Of a stretch of 64,000 nucleotides of DNA, positions 44,018-53,557 are shown piece after piece; position 1 is the first letter of the stretch; every line of letters begins with the position of its first letter. Under the pieces are notes generated by a model. That model was not told the DNA's origin, did not search any database, and saw only the letters and a program-made list of their open reading frames with translations. The DNA lies in contig NC_009767.1 in the NCBI RefSeq assembly GCF_000017805.1, positions 3,782,001 through 3,846,000 on the forward strand. Direction: 5' to 3'. The position numbers and the translations under genes are program-made. Origin of the DNA: Roseiflexus castenholzii DSM 13941 (GTDB lineage: Bacteria; Chloroflexota; Chloroflexia; Chloroflexales; Roseiflexaceae).

Positions 44018-47002
44018 TCAGCGAACGATACGCAGGATTGTATCCCGATAGAGCGCCGCGTCCGAGAGCGGATTCGTCGGCTCTCCTCCCGACCATGGAA
44101 CCCCACCGCGAACGTGAACCCACACACGCTGATTGACCGTATCTTGCCACATACTGTTATCCGTCGCCAGCAGCGCCGCCATCGATGAGACCGGCGTCAG
44201 ATCGCGGCGATCAGGCGATCCCGGCGCAGCGTACTCATAGGATTGCCGCGTCGTCAGGTAGGCGCGCGCCGTCACGCTGCCACTGAACGGAACGGCAAGG
44301 ATGACCTGATCGGCAGGAGAGTGCATATTTGTCAACTCCAGTTTTACTTCGTGCGATGGCGGCGGCAGGCTGTTGGCAGCATCACGGAACTCGATCAGAT
44401 AGCGTCCTCCAGGAACGGCTGCAAAATGCCGCATCCACGGCATAATCCCGAAGGTGTTCCGTCCGCTGCCACTCCCCTCCTCCACGATCCATTGTGCCAT
44501 GGGTTGAAGCGCATCATCGAGCCGGGTAACGGTCAGTGGCATACGTGGCTTAAACGGGTCGCCTCCATCGATACGAAAACCAGCGACGCCATAATACGGT
44601 CCAACACAACTCTGCCCGTTCTGCCCGGCCGGTGCGACCGGCGCACAGGGGCGACCGGCCGTCAGAAATGGCACATCGTACACCCAATAGTTACCTGCCG
44701 GTCCCCAGTAGCCATACGGATCCCAAAGCGCGCCGGCGAGCGCAGCGTTGCCGACCGGCGTGTTCAGATTGGGCGAAATGACCCGACGCCCCGGATGGGA
44801 GTTGATCAGCCGATTATTGGGATTGCGCACCAGACCGCGATCAACCGGTCGGGTATAGTAGTCGTTGGTGGCAAACGCGCCGCTCGCGCGGTCATTTCTC
44901 GGACTCAGCGGGAAATTGACGACGACATTGTTATAAATGTCGAATGTGCTATGATAACTGGCAATCGCAGTATTCGGTTGATCGCCGGAGAATGACGTTG
45001 GTGACGGATTGCGATTATTCAGGCTCGTACCAATGATCAGCGAGTCGATGATTCTGCCATCGTCGCCGGCGCCGGCAAAGAACATGCCGGCATTATCGGC
45101 TGAAACAAACCGAACGTAGTTCGGCCACGAAACCCGGTTCCACAATCCGTTGTCATTGTTCTTGTAGGTCGTAATATCGCTCAGCGTGAATCGTATGCGG
45201 TTTTCATACCTGAAAGGTCCTCCATCAATGGTAGGGATGTATTTTGTTTCGGCAGTATTGCCCGCATTATCAATCGGCGCAAAGTCGATATTGATTCCTG
45301 GGCGATTATTCGAATGTGCGACATTATGACTAAAAATGCCCAAAAGGGTATTTATCGGGCGAATCGGAACATTCTGGTTATCTCCGAGCGGTTTTTCGGG
45401 GAACGCCAGCCAGAAGCCATTACCGGCAGCATCAGCAGCGACATTGCCGCGCACGGTGTTATCCGGGTTCGTCAACCAGAAACCCGACGGTCCACGGCGA
45501 AACATTATCCGGTCGCTTGGCAACAGCGGTTGTGGCGGTTGACGTACTTTCAACACCAGATTGTGCTCTATCAGATTGCGGCGCTCGACCGCGTCTTCCA
45601 GAAAGATTGCGTGCCCGGCGATGTCGTAGCAAATATTGTTCCGCACCGTTACGCCATTCGTGCCGTGAATAACAATACAGCGATTGGCGGAGTTCCAGAT
45701 GCTCGAGTTGGTCACTGTCTGCGCTGTTGCGTCTCCGATCAGTGCGCCATTGGGCGCATACGAGAGCAGATGGAAATGGATCGGATAGCGTCCCAAACGC
45801 CCACCCTGCCCCATGCGCCGCAACTCGACGCCGTCGAGACGCAGCACGGCATGGTTCATCACCATGATGTGCGCGCCAAAGCGCTCATTGCGCCAGCGCG
45901 CATCGTCCGCTCCCTGAATGACGATCTGGCGCGATAGATTGCCCACCTCTGCGCGTTCATCGAGCGCAAGCGGGGTGATGTCCGTCGTTGGCGTCAGGAT
46001 CATTCCTGCCGCACTCACGTACTGCAACCGTCCCCATCGCTCTTGTCGCAGCGGTGTGGACAGATCGACCTGAGGACCGTCCGCTGTCTGAACGGTCAAC
46101 TGCTCCGTCTCAGCCACGCCGTAGAAGTCGGTCGGCGCAACCACAATCTGATCGCCAGCCTGCCAGTTGACGGCATCGCGCAGGGTGAGCCGAGTCGCTC
46201 CGGCGTCGGCGTGATCGGCAAGAGTCGTCCAGACCGGAACCGGCGCGAGGCCATAGGCTTCGAACGTTCCACCCATCAACAGAATACCGCGCGTTCCCAT
46301 GCCCATCACGTCCTCATCAGGATCGGGCGCCGTCAGCGTAATGGTCGCGCGATGGCGGAACGGCGCCGCCGGATCGCCAATGCGCAATCGCCCGTTGCCA
46401 TGCAGCATAATCCAGCCGGCGCTCAGGTCGAGATCGCGGTTGTCGAACACCAGGCTTCCCTCAATCGTCAGGCTGCGCAGAGGCGGCGGACTGACATCCA
46501 GGAGAACGGTTTTGCCCGGCGGAATGCGCACTGCCTCACCCGCCTGCGGCAGGCGCCCACCCCACGTCGCCGGGTTCGACCAACGCTCACCGGATGGTCC
46601 TGCGGGCATGCCACGCGCCACCAGCGGCAGAAACACGCGGTAAGCGCCGGACTGAACCGTCAGTTCACCGCGCATATCCTGATCGAAGTCGCACACAAAC
46701 GGGTAACGTCCAGGCTGCGCAAACCACTGACGCTGCACATCCCCCGGCGCAATCACCGGTGATGTCCAACTGCCATCGACCGATCGCAGTCGGTGCGGTC
46801 TGGTGTCATTGTTCCGCCAGACAACCGTAGCGTCAGGCTCGACCTGTGCATCCAGCCGCACAGGCGTATCGCCGGATACAAATGTCATCGATACCGACGG
46901 GCGATGTTCCGAAGGCGAAGCGGCGAGGCTCCAATTGGTGGCGAAGAGCGCGCAGATAAGGAGTGCGTACACCGACACGAACAAGGGCGGAGTGCGATGC
47001 AT
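44018..47002 (-). CDS. Secreted G8-domain/right-handed beta-helix protein with cupredoxin-like N-terminus
   Basis: The 994-residue product has a signal peptide (FVSVYALLICALFATNWSLA). An N-terminal cupredoxin-like domain (about 35-115) has PHRLRS and YPFVCDFDQDMRGEL, where the usual third ligand His between Cys and Met is replaced by Asp. RVFLPLVARG follows near residue 125, then a G8 domain (WSNPATWGGRLPQAGEAV, about 140-260) and a long right-handed beta-helix region. This layout resembles CEMIP/TMEM2-type extracellular proteins, some of which act on polysaccharides. The substrate is unknown. ATG at 47002 gives the signal peptide at once. Confidence 0.8.
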   Translation of the reverse strand: MHRTPPLFVSVYALLICALFATNWSLAASPSEHRPSVSMTFVSGDTPVRLDAQVEPDATVVWRNNDTRPHRLRSVDGSWTSPVIAPGDVQRQWFAQPGRYPFVCDFDQDMRGELTVQSGAYRVFLPLVARGMPAGPSGERWSNPATWGGRLPQAGEAVRIPPGKTVLLDVSPPPLRSLTIEGSLVFDNRDLDLSAGWIMLHGNGRLRIGDPAAPFRHRATITLTAPDPDEDVMGMGTRGILLMGGTFEAYGLAPVPVWTTLADHADAGATRLTLRDAVNWQAGDQIVVAPTDFYGVAETEQLTVQTADGPQVDLSTPLRQERWGRLQYVSAAGMILTPTTDITPLALDERAEVGNLSRQIVIQGADDARWRNERFGAHIMVMNHAVLRLDGVELRRMGQGGRLGRYPIHFHLLSYAPNGALIGDATAQTVTNSSIWNSANRCIVIHGTNGVTVRNNICYDIAGHAIFLEDAVERRNLIEHNLVLKVRQPPQPLLPSDRIMFRRGPSGFWLTNPDNTVRGNVAADAAGNGFWLAFPEKPLGDNQNVPIRPINTLLGIFSHNVAHSNNRPGINIDFAPIDNAGNTAETKYIPTIDGGPFRYENRIRFTLSDITTYKNNDNGLWNRVSWPNYVRFVSADNAGMFFAGAGDDGRIIDSLIIGTSLNNRNPSPTSFSGDQPNTAIASYHSTFDIYNNVVVNFPLSPRNDRASGAFATNDYYTRPVDRGLVRNPNNRLINSHPGRRVISPNLNTPVGNAALAGALWDPYGYWGPAGNYWVYDVPFLTAGRPCAPVAPAGQNGQSCVGPYYGVAGFRIDGGDPFKPRMPLTVTRLDDALQPMAQWIVEEGSGSGRNTFGIMPWMRHFAAVPGGRYLIEFRDAANSLPPPSHEVKLELTNMHSPADQVILAVPFSGSVTARAYLTTRQSYEYAAPGSPDRRDLTPVSSMAALLATDNSMWQDTVNQRVWVHVRGGVPWSGGEPTNPLSDAALYRDTILRIVR

Positions 47003-47434
47003 GGGTGACACGGCGCCTTTCTCGTTTCGACAATTTCTCAACTTCTAAACTGAACAATAGCATGCTCCATGCGGCGCAGCGCGCGTAGCGATACCGTACC
47101 ATGGTACATACGCATACTCACCCGATCCGTACACGAACGATGCGCCCACCCGGTGATGTCAACGGGGAGTGCGGGAGTTGGGGAGATGGGGCAATCGGGA
47201 GCGGATTGTCCGGTCGGTCGCTCCGGCAAACAGGTGAAGCGAGCGCATCGTTGCACCCGCCGGAACACCACAGAACACGAGGTTCGTGCGGGCGGATCAT
47301 TGCCGGAATGAGCACAACACGAGCGTCCTTCGGGCTGGGAGCAGATCGAGCAGCGCACCGGCTTTCACATCAGCACCGACCTGGTCGAGCTGTGCGAACT
47401 CCGCCCACACTGCCCGGCAGTCGCCAGCTGAGTC

Positions 47435-47583
47435 ATACCAATGACGATTGAAGATGCCGCCTTCGTGTCATTCCGAGCGCAGCGAGGAATCTGACCGCGC
47501 GCAGCGCGGAATCGGCGCGGGTCGCGCACGACCCCTCGCACTGCTCGGGGTGACCATGCCGGATGTGCATCGGGAATTGGTAT
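47435..47583 (+). repeat. MITE-like repeat, copy E
   Basis: The 149-bp copy runs ATACCAATGACGATTGAAGA to AATTGGTAT, with intact tips. It includes a GAGGAATCTGACCGCGCGCA segment also seen in copy F. Confidence 0.85.
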
Positions 47584-47680
47584 CAGTGGTGGCAAGCGAC
47601 CGCAACTGCGGGCATCCGTCCCGATCCGTGCTCATAGGACACGGATGGGCACGGGTGCGACGGATAAGCGCGGATTTGTC

Positions 47681-48045
47681 ATACCAATGACGATGGACGA
47701 TGCCGCATGCTGGTCATTCCGAGCGCAGCGACTTGTCATTCCGAGCGCAGCGACTTGTCATTCCGAGCGCAGCGACTTGTCATTCCGAGCGCAGCGCGGA
47801 ATCTAAGCGGGTCGCGCACGACCCCTCGCACTGCTCGGGATGACCATATGCGTGTCATTCCGAGCGCAGCGAGGAATCTAAGCGGGTCGCGCACGACCCC
47901 TCGCACTGCTCGGGATGACCATATGCGTGTCATTCCGAGCGCAGCGAGGAATCTGACCGCGCGCAGCGCGGAATCTGCGCGGGTCGCGCCCGACCCCTCG
48001 CGCGGCTCAGGGTGACCATGCCGGAGGGTCACAGGTAATTGGTAT
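47681..48045 (+). repeat. MITE-like repeat, copy F, doubly expanded
   Basis: This is the largest copy, from ATACCAATGACGATGGACGA to TAATTGGTAT. It contains four 22-bp CATTCCGAGCGCAGCG units linked by ACTTGT (about 47714-47800), whereas copy A uses ACTGGT. A larger unit then repeats: GTCATTCCGAGCGCAGCGAG through GGGATGACCATATGC at 47856 and 47932. Confidence 0.85.
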
Positions 48046-48422
48046 CAGAGGGCAGAAGCCTGGAGTGTATGCGCTTACCTTCGGTCCTGGACAGAATGAT
48101 TGATATTTTCTACCATTCACAGTGTTTGCACACGAGCGAATCCATCTCGCACTCTTTTCTTCGTTTAATAATGACAGATTATCTCATCCAGCGGTTGAAT
48201 CGGTGAGCCGTGTACCCGATGCGCAATCCCATCCCACCCATGACGGAGACCGTCGCTGACAGGAAACGACGCCTGCGGCTGCCGGCGATTGAAGCGGTCG
48301 GCTCCATACATGTGTTGGGCGGCGGGGGTAGAGGGGAAATGAACGGGTTGGTTCACGCGACAGCTGCCTGATCTCATTCAGGACAAGCCCATCCTGAAAT
48401 GATTATGCCCTGGGACTATTTA

Positions 48423-48716
48423 TCATGAGGACTTACCCGATGCACGTTTGGTCGGGATGAGTTTAATCAATCCGCGCAGCGCGGTATTAACGGCTTCAGC
48501 ATCGGGAAAGTAGGCGCGAACATCCGGATCGAGCATCACGGCTCCCTCCGGCAGGGTGTAATCACGTTCTTCCGTTGTTCCGTCGATCTTATGAACGATA
48601 ATCTTATAGCCGCGCTGGTACGCCCGGTAGTGCTTGCCGCGAACACCGCCGGAAAAATCATACTCTGGCAGCATATCGTCTGTTTCATCTGGTTGTTTCG
48701 CCATCTCGTCGCTCAT
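48423..48716 (-). CDS. Antitoxin of a BrnT-type toxin-antitoxin pair
   Basis: The 97-residue product starts MSDEMAKQPDETDDMLPEYD and continues FSGGVRGKHYRAYQRGYKII. Its end carries DPDVRAYFPDAEAVNTALRGLI, a segment seen in short antitoxins that pair with BrnT-like toxins. It follows the toxin gene and overlaps it by 32 bases. It would neutralise the toxin and perhaps repress the pair. The start fits the overlap and was chosen over a longer frame that reads antisense to the toxin. Confidence 0.7.
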   Translation of the reverse strand: MSDEMAKQPDETDDMLPEYDFSGGVRGKHYRAYQRGYKIIVHKIDGTTEERDYTLPEGAVMLDPDVRAYFPDAEAVNTALRGLIKLIPTKRASGKSS

Positions 48717-48981
48717 ATTGACGGCGCTCCTTCGGCGTCGCTCGCCGACAACTAATGATCCGAATGCGCATGTCATTTTCCGTGTAGACAACCACCAGGA
48801 TGCGGCCACTTGCCGACTTGCCAATATCGATGAAGCGATCTTCGACGTCGGAATGTCTGTCATCAAGAAGCGTAATGGCGTCGGGATCGCCAAACACGGT
48901 TTGGGCTTCATCAAAACTGACGCCATGCTTATTGAGATTGGCGACAGATTTGGCTTCGTCCCATTCAAAGCGCAGGCTCAT
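48685..48981 (-). CDS. BrnT-like ribonuclease toxin
   Basis: The 98-residue product starts MSLRFEWDEAKSVANLNKHG, the clear opening of BrnT toxins (F-x-W-D-x-x-K-x-x-x-N-x-x-K-H-G). It continues with VSFDEAQTVFGDP and ends RIRIISCRRATPKERRQYE, the conserved Arg-rich terminal region of this RelE-like fold. BrnT cleaves mRNA to arrest growth. GGGAGCAA precedes the ATG. The antitoxin follows with overlap. It lies next to repeat-rich DNA, as such pairs often do. Confidence 0.85.
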   Translation of the reverse strand: MSLRFEWDEAKSVANLNKHGVSFDEAQTVFGDPDAITLLDDRHSDVEDRFIDIGKSASGRILVVVYTENDMRIRIISCRRATPKERRQYERRDGETTR

Positions 48982-49290
48982 TTGCTCCCATCTCGACGTG
49001 CATGGCGGCTAACATCAGCGTACCACAGGAGAAAAGGTTTTTCAAACGGGCGAACAGGCAGACATGATCCGGCTTACCATCCGGTCCGATGCCGATGCAG
49101 CGCAGGGTGCTGCGTTCAGTCGAGGCGGCAATCAGTCCCTCGAGTGTTTAGTCTGGAGCATCGCCGTTCTGTGCGTCAATGCAGCATCCTCCGCTGTTCT
49201 CGGTGGCGCAGCGGAGCGTTTTGGTCGCCTATGGCTTCAGTCCAAAGTCCGCCACATCGGTCTGCACTTCGGCTTCCGAGATAGAACGCA
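48982..49290. other. Noncoding gap
   Basis: About 310 bases lie between the toxin start and the carboxylase end. No gene or RNA was recognised, and no strong promoter is visible for the toxin on the minus strand. Confidence 0.5.
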
Positions 49291-51348
49291 TCAGGCGTTC
49301 TTCTCGAGCACGAAGAGCAACTGTCCTTCCTTGACGACATCGTTCAGCTTGATGCAGACCTCGGCAATCCGTCCGCTAAAGGGGGCGAGAATAGCGTGCT
49401 CCATCTTCATTGCCTCGAGGTTCGCCACCTCCTCGCCTTTGTGAACAACATCGCCGACGTGGATCGGGCCGCGCTGCGGGTTCCCGATCCGCCATACATT
49501 GCCGTTGATCGGAGCGCCGATTTCATTGGGACCCTTCGCCATCCGTATCTCCGCCTTCCTGGCACGCGGCGTCGCCACGGGGTACACCCGGGTCACATTG
49601 TTGACCTTCAGCACCACGTGGATAACGCCCTCGTGTTCAGCGCCAACCGATACCAGTTCGATACAGTATGGCTTGCCATCGAGCTCGAAATCGACTTTAT
49701 CGCCGCTGCGTCGCAGCCCGTTGCGCCAGACATCGGTCGGCAACACCAGGGGCGCCATGCCGTAGCGCTCGCGGAACTCGATGAAACTGAGGGCATCTTT
49801 GGGATGCATCAGGTAGAGAATGAACTCCTCCTCGGTCGGTGCGCGCCCGATGGCTTCGCTCAAGGTCTGGCGCAGCCTGTCGAGATCATCGTCCTTGAGC
49901 GTATCGAGGGGCGAGCGATCGGTACGCCCCTGGATCTTCGCCTGCCACTCGTCGCCAAAGGCGCTCTGGTAGACCCAGTCGGCCGGCCAGCCGACCGGCA
50001 GCCTGCCGTAGCCGCCCACCAGCAGGTTCTTAAAATCACCGGACGCATTGCGGAAGAGTTGAAGTAACTCCTCGCGCTCCTCCTCGCTCATAGCCTCGAT
50101 ATCCTGCCCTTTCTCCTCGACGAACTTGCTGAGCAGCGCAATAAGCCGTCGGACGCCGCTCTCACCCTGCTCCTTCGCATAGCGGTTGACGATCCCGCTA
50201 CACGTCACCCAGGTAATCTGCGAACCTGGCGTGACATCGAAGTAGCGCACGATCTGGTTATAGAGAGCCATGACACGCAGGATCGCCGGCATGAGATGCA
50301 GGAAGCCCCCCTTCTCAGCCTGCTCGAACGAACTCGGGAAGGCGCCGCCAGGCATCCGGTGTTTGGTCACACCGTGATCGTACCCCTTGAACGGCGACTC
50401 GGCCCACTCATAGTGCCCGATCCACTCGCGCACCTGCTGATTGGTCTGCTCGGCAGCCATTCGGTTGAGATGCACATGGATGCCACCCTCCTCAAAGTAA
50501 GCCTGCACTCCAAGGATGGGCGGGTGCCCGTAGAAGCGCACCAGGGCATCCTCCTGGACATCGACGATCTTGGCGCCAGACTGGGCGGCGGCGAACAGCG
50601 CCGGGATTGCCAACCCATCGGTGATGTGGCGGTGGTAGTGGATCAGCAAATCGGGGTAGTGCTCCTTGATCGTCGTCACCAACTGGCTGATGCGCGCCGG
50701 ATTGCCGACGCCGGCCATATCCTTGATGCAGAGAATGATCTCATCGACGCCGCCGGCAAGGGCAACAATCTCGCGCACCACACCTAGGTAGTACGCATCG
50801 GTCGCCCAATCGGCCACGGTAAACGAGATCGCTGGCTCGAACAGGCGTCCGCGCTTCATCACCACTTCGGCTACCGCGCGCATATTGCGCACATCGTTGA
50901 GGAACGAAAAACAGCGCCAGACATCAATATCCACCTGTGCAACGGCATACTCGATGACATTCCTGGGGTAGGGGCGGTAGCCCCACAGGTTCGTCTCACG
51001 GACCAGGGTCTGAAGCAGGACGTTGGGCATTAACCGGCGCAGAATCTGGATCTCTTCAAATGGGCTTTCGCGGCGATTCATGATCCCGACGTGCCAGCGC
51101 GCTCCACCGTGACACTCGGCGCTGAACAGTCCCATCCGGTTATACAGCGGCGCCAGCGTCTTCAGATCGTAGATCCGGTGGCGGTTTTTAAAGTCGGACT
51201 GCCCGGCGTCACGCATGCTCACCGACGTCAGGCAGACACCCTTCAGGTTGCGCACAGCCTGAACAATCTCGCGCGCGGTCATACCCGGACGAACGAACAC
51301 GTCATCGTCCTGAACGCTGGCGACCTGGGATGCATGGCCGGTTTCCAT
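49291..51348 (-). CDS. Pyruvate carboxylase-like carboxyltransferase subunit with biotin carrier domain
   Basis: The 685-residue product joins a DRE-TIM carboxyltransferase barrel (about 30-310), a PYC/OADA helical region (to about 500) and a C-terminal biotinyl domain with EAMKMEH near 655. By family it carboxylates a 2-oxoacid such as pyruvate. The barrel is divergent: MRDAGQS replaces the usual RDAHQS, and the metal-site HTHDT becomes HRHITD, while IKDMAG with its carbamylated Lys is kept. So pyruvate may not be the substrate; 2-oxoglutarate carboxylase is an alternative. The partner subunit lies upstream with an 8-base gap. Confidence 0.8.
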   Translation of the reverse strand: METGHASQVASVQDDDVFVRPGMTAREIVQAVRNLKGVCLTSVSMRDAGQSDFKNRHRIYDLKTLAPLYNRMGLFSAECHGGARWHVGIMNRRESPFEEIQILRRLMPNVLLQTLVRETNLWGYRPYPRNVIEYAVAQVDIDVWRCFSFLNDVRNMRAVAEVVMKRGRLFEPAISFTVADWATDAYYLGVVREIVALAGGVDEIILCIKDMAGVGNPARISQLVTTIKEHYPDLLIHYHRHITDGLAIPALFAAAQSGAKIVDVQEDALVRFYGHPPILGVQAYFEEGGIHVHLNRMAAEQTNQQVREWIGHYEWAESPFKGYDHGVTKHRMPGGAFPSSFEQAEKGGFLHLMPAILRVMALYNQIVRYFDVTPGSQITWVTCSGIVNRYAKEQGESGVRRLIALLSKFVEEKGQDIEAMSEEEREELLQLFRNASGDFKNLLVGGYGRLPVGWPADWVYQSAFGDEWQAKIQGRTDRSPLDTLKDDDLDRLRQTLSEAIGRAPTEEEFILYLMHPKDALSFIEFRERYGMAPLVLPTDVWRNGLRRSGDKVDFELDGKPYCIELVSVGAEHEGVIHVVLKVNNVTRVYPVATPRARKAEIRMAKGPNEIGAPINGNVWRIGNPQRGPIHVGDVVHKGEEVANLEAMKMEHAILAPFSGRIAEVCIKLNDVVKEGQLLFVLEKNA

Positions 51349-51356
51349 GGTTCACC

Positions 51357-52811
51357 TCACATCCAACTCTGCGGACCCAGAGCGGAGATCTCAGCCACAT
51401 ACTGGGCGACCCGGAGCATCTCGTCCTCGCCGGTACGCTCACGGAAGCCGGAGACAAGCTCCGGCAGGTGTTGCTCGATGAACTTGGTCGAAAAGTCGCC
51501 GGCGATGAACTTGGGGTGTCTGATGATACTCAGCAGCAAGGGCGCGAGGGTCTTGATCCCCTCGATCCGCAGGTCGCCGGTGAGCGCCCGATCCATCACC
51601 CGCAGCGCATCAGCCCGGTCGGCGCCCGACGTCATCAGCAGCATGAAGAGCGAGTCGTAATAGGGCGGGATGTCCTCCCCTTCGGCGGCGCCGAGCAGGA
51701 CGCGCACGTTGGGTCCCAATGGGGTGCGCAGACGGGTAATTTTGCCGAACGAGGGAGCGAAGGTCTTGGGATCCTCGGCGTTCAGGCGCACCTCAAGAGC
51801 GCAGCGGTTGGGGACGACATCGAGTTGCTTGATCGGCAAGGGCTTGCCCTCGGCAACGTCCAGCATAATGCTGACGATATCGAGACCGGTGATGAGTTCG
51901 GTGATGCCATGCTCGACCTGGAGTCGCGTATTGACCTCGAGGAAGTAGAAACTCTGGGTTGCGGGGTCGAAGAGGAACTCCACGGTGCCAGCCGAGGTGT
52001 AGCCTATTCGGCGCATCAGGCGCGCCGCAGTAACGCAGATTTCCTGGCGCAGGTCATTTTCGAGGGTCGAGGGCGCTTCCTCGATAATCTTCTGGTTGCG
52101 CCGTTGGAGCGTGCATTCGCGCTCGAACAGGTGAACGACGTGACGGTGTTCATCAGCCACCACCTGCACCTCAATATGCCGACCATGCTCAATATACTTC
52201 TCAACGAGGACCGTATCGTCGCCGAAGGCTTTCTTCGCTTCTGAACGGGCCTGGGCGAGCGCGACGGGGATTTGATCGGGCGTGTCGACTCTGACCATTC
52301 CCTTGCCGCCTCCACCCGAAGCCGCCTTGATCATAATCGGAAAGGCGATATCCTGGTCGCGCATCCAGTCAGTTATCTGCCCGGCGCTGGTGACATTCTC
52401 TATTCCGGGGATAGTCGGCACATTCGAGCGCCTGGCAATCTCCTTTGCCTGAATCTTATCGCCCATCATCCGAATAACGTCCGGTTGGGGTCCGATCCAG
52501 ATCAGTCCAGCATCGATGACCTTTTGGGCAAAGTCGGCATTCTCCGCCAGAAACCCCCAACCGGGATGGATAGCGTTCGATCCGCTGGCCAGCGCGGCCT
52601 CGATGATCCGATCTCCGTTCAGGTATGAGTTAATCGGTGGCGCATCGCCAATATGAATGGCGGTATCCGCCATAAAGACGTGGTACGCGAGGCGATCAGG
52701 CGTGCTGTATACCGCAGTCGTGGGGATCTTCCGGTCACGGCAGGTGTGCATAATCCTCACTGCCGGAACGCCACGGTTCGCTACAAGGACTTTGTGGATG
52801 GTGCGCTGCAT
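51357..52811 (-). CDS. Biotin carboxylase subunit paired with the carboxyltransferase
   Basis: The 484-residue product is an ATP-grasp biotin carboxylase: HPGWGFLAEN, the glycine loop KAASGGGGKGMV (about 155-166), FLEVNTRLQVEHG and a C-terminal lid. Near the N-terminus ANRGVPAVRI stands where most relatives have ANRGEIAVRI. It charges biotin on the carrier domain of the downstream subunit, since that protein carries its own EAMKM site. Length and pairing match two-subunit pyruvate or 2-oxoacid carboxylases. ATG at 52811 is chosen to begin MQRTIHKVLVANRG. It is distinct from accC at 21-22 kb. Confidence 0.88.
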   Translation of the reverse strand: MQRTIHKVLVANRGVPAVRIMHTCRDRKIPTTAVYSTPDRLAYHVFMADTAIHIGDAPPINSYLNGDRIIEAALASGSNAIHPGWGFLAENADFAQKVIDAGLIWIGPQPDVIRMMGDKIQAKEIARRSNVPTIPGIENVTSAGQITDWMRDQDIAFPIMIKAASGGGGKGMVRVDTPDQIPVALAQARSEAKKAFGDDTVLVEKYIEHGRHIEVQVVADEHRHVVHLFERECTLQRRNQKIIEEAPSTLENDLRQEICVTAARLMRRIGYTSAGTVEFLFDPATQSFYFLEVNTRLQVEHGITELITGLDIVSIMLDVAEGKPLPIKQLDVVPNRCALEVRLNAEDPKTFAPSFGKITRLRTPLGPNVRVLLGAAEGEDIPPYYDSLFMLLMTSGADRADALRVMDRALTGDLRIEGIKTLAPLLLSIIRHPKFIAGDFSTKFIEQHLPELVSGFRERTGEDEMLRVAQYVAEISALGPQSWM

Positions 52812-53322
52812 ACGGTCCTGCTTTCTGCGTGGTGCTGCCGGACAAGGTTTACACCTGAGTGACGATCTGGAAGGGCGCCGGGAAGTTGCACCTCCGCCCA
52901 AACGGAGAGTCTGCGCAGTACAATCAGGTCTTAACGTGAAGACTCACCGCAAGTATAGCATGGAAACACTGAAGGAACGCAGAGAGGCATACCACCGACT
53001 CATCGCTGCGCTGAACGCGGCTGGCATGGGGGCTCCGTCGGGCGCTGCGGTTCCCCGGCTCTCGCCGACGCTGGCCAGCCTGCGGATCGCCCCCAACAGG
53101 CGCGACCTGAACCCAGGTTGACGCCTGCCGCCCCTCGACCTGGCGACGGCGCCGGCACGCCGCCTCAGTGGGGAAGGATTTCCGTGCAACGCACGATCCG
53201 CCGCGTGGCAGATGGCGACAGACAGCCGTGAACACCTGCCGATACGCTGAATCTGGCGCCATAAGATGCCACAGCCCCGATCCTTTCAAACGGGACTGTG
53301 GTGTCTTGAGCCTTTCTGATGT
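52812..53322. other. Noncoding gap
   Basis: These 510 bases lie between the biotin carboxylase start and the tRNA. A short plus-strand frame near 52961 reads METLKERREAYHRLIAAL, which is helix-like, but it has no ribosome site or family. I list no gene. Confidence 0.45.
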
Positions 53323-53408
53323 TGGTGCCGGAGACGGGACTCGAACCCGTACGGGGTTGCCCCCATCGGTTTTTAAGACCGAAGCGTCTGCCATTCCGCC
53401 ACTCCGGC
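53323..53408 (-). tRNA. tRNA-Leu (UAA anticodon)
   Basis: Read on the minus strand, the gene begins GCCGGAGTGGCGGAATGGCA, pairs its GCCGGAG acceptor arm with CTCCGGC, and ends with an encoded CCA. The anticodon stem TCGGT/ACCGA closes a seven-base loop CTTAAAA, giving anticodon UAA. A long variable arm (GGGG/CCCC) and GGTTCGAGTCC in the T arm make it a class II tRNA, as leucine requires. It stands alone. Confidence 0.95.
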
Positions 53409-53557
53409 GCTGTGTGATCTATCTTAACATACACGGGCAAGGGGGTTCAACTCTTGTTCAGGGGTTAGGGGTTAGGGGTCAGGAACCAACCTGCCACCTT
53501 CGCACCTTGTGCGGGCGCGGCGCCGCCGCGCCCCTACGACAGGCCGCCTTCCCACGC

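Larger units (their letters stand above)
47003..48422. other. 1.4-kb gene-free region with two MITE-like copies
   Basis: Between the G8 protein and the toxin-antitoxin pair, no credible gene was found. It holds repeat copies E and F (listed separately). The rest, including 47003-47434 and 48046-48422, shows nothing recognisable. Confidence 0.6.

Noticed and set aside
47435..48045. Possible CRISPR array
   Set aside because: The repeats are 22-bp back-to-back units or parts of a palindromic element with no unique spacers, and there are no cas genes.
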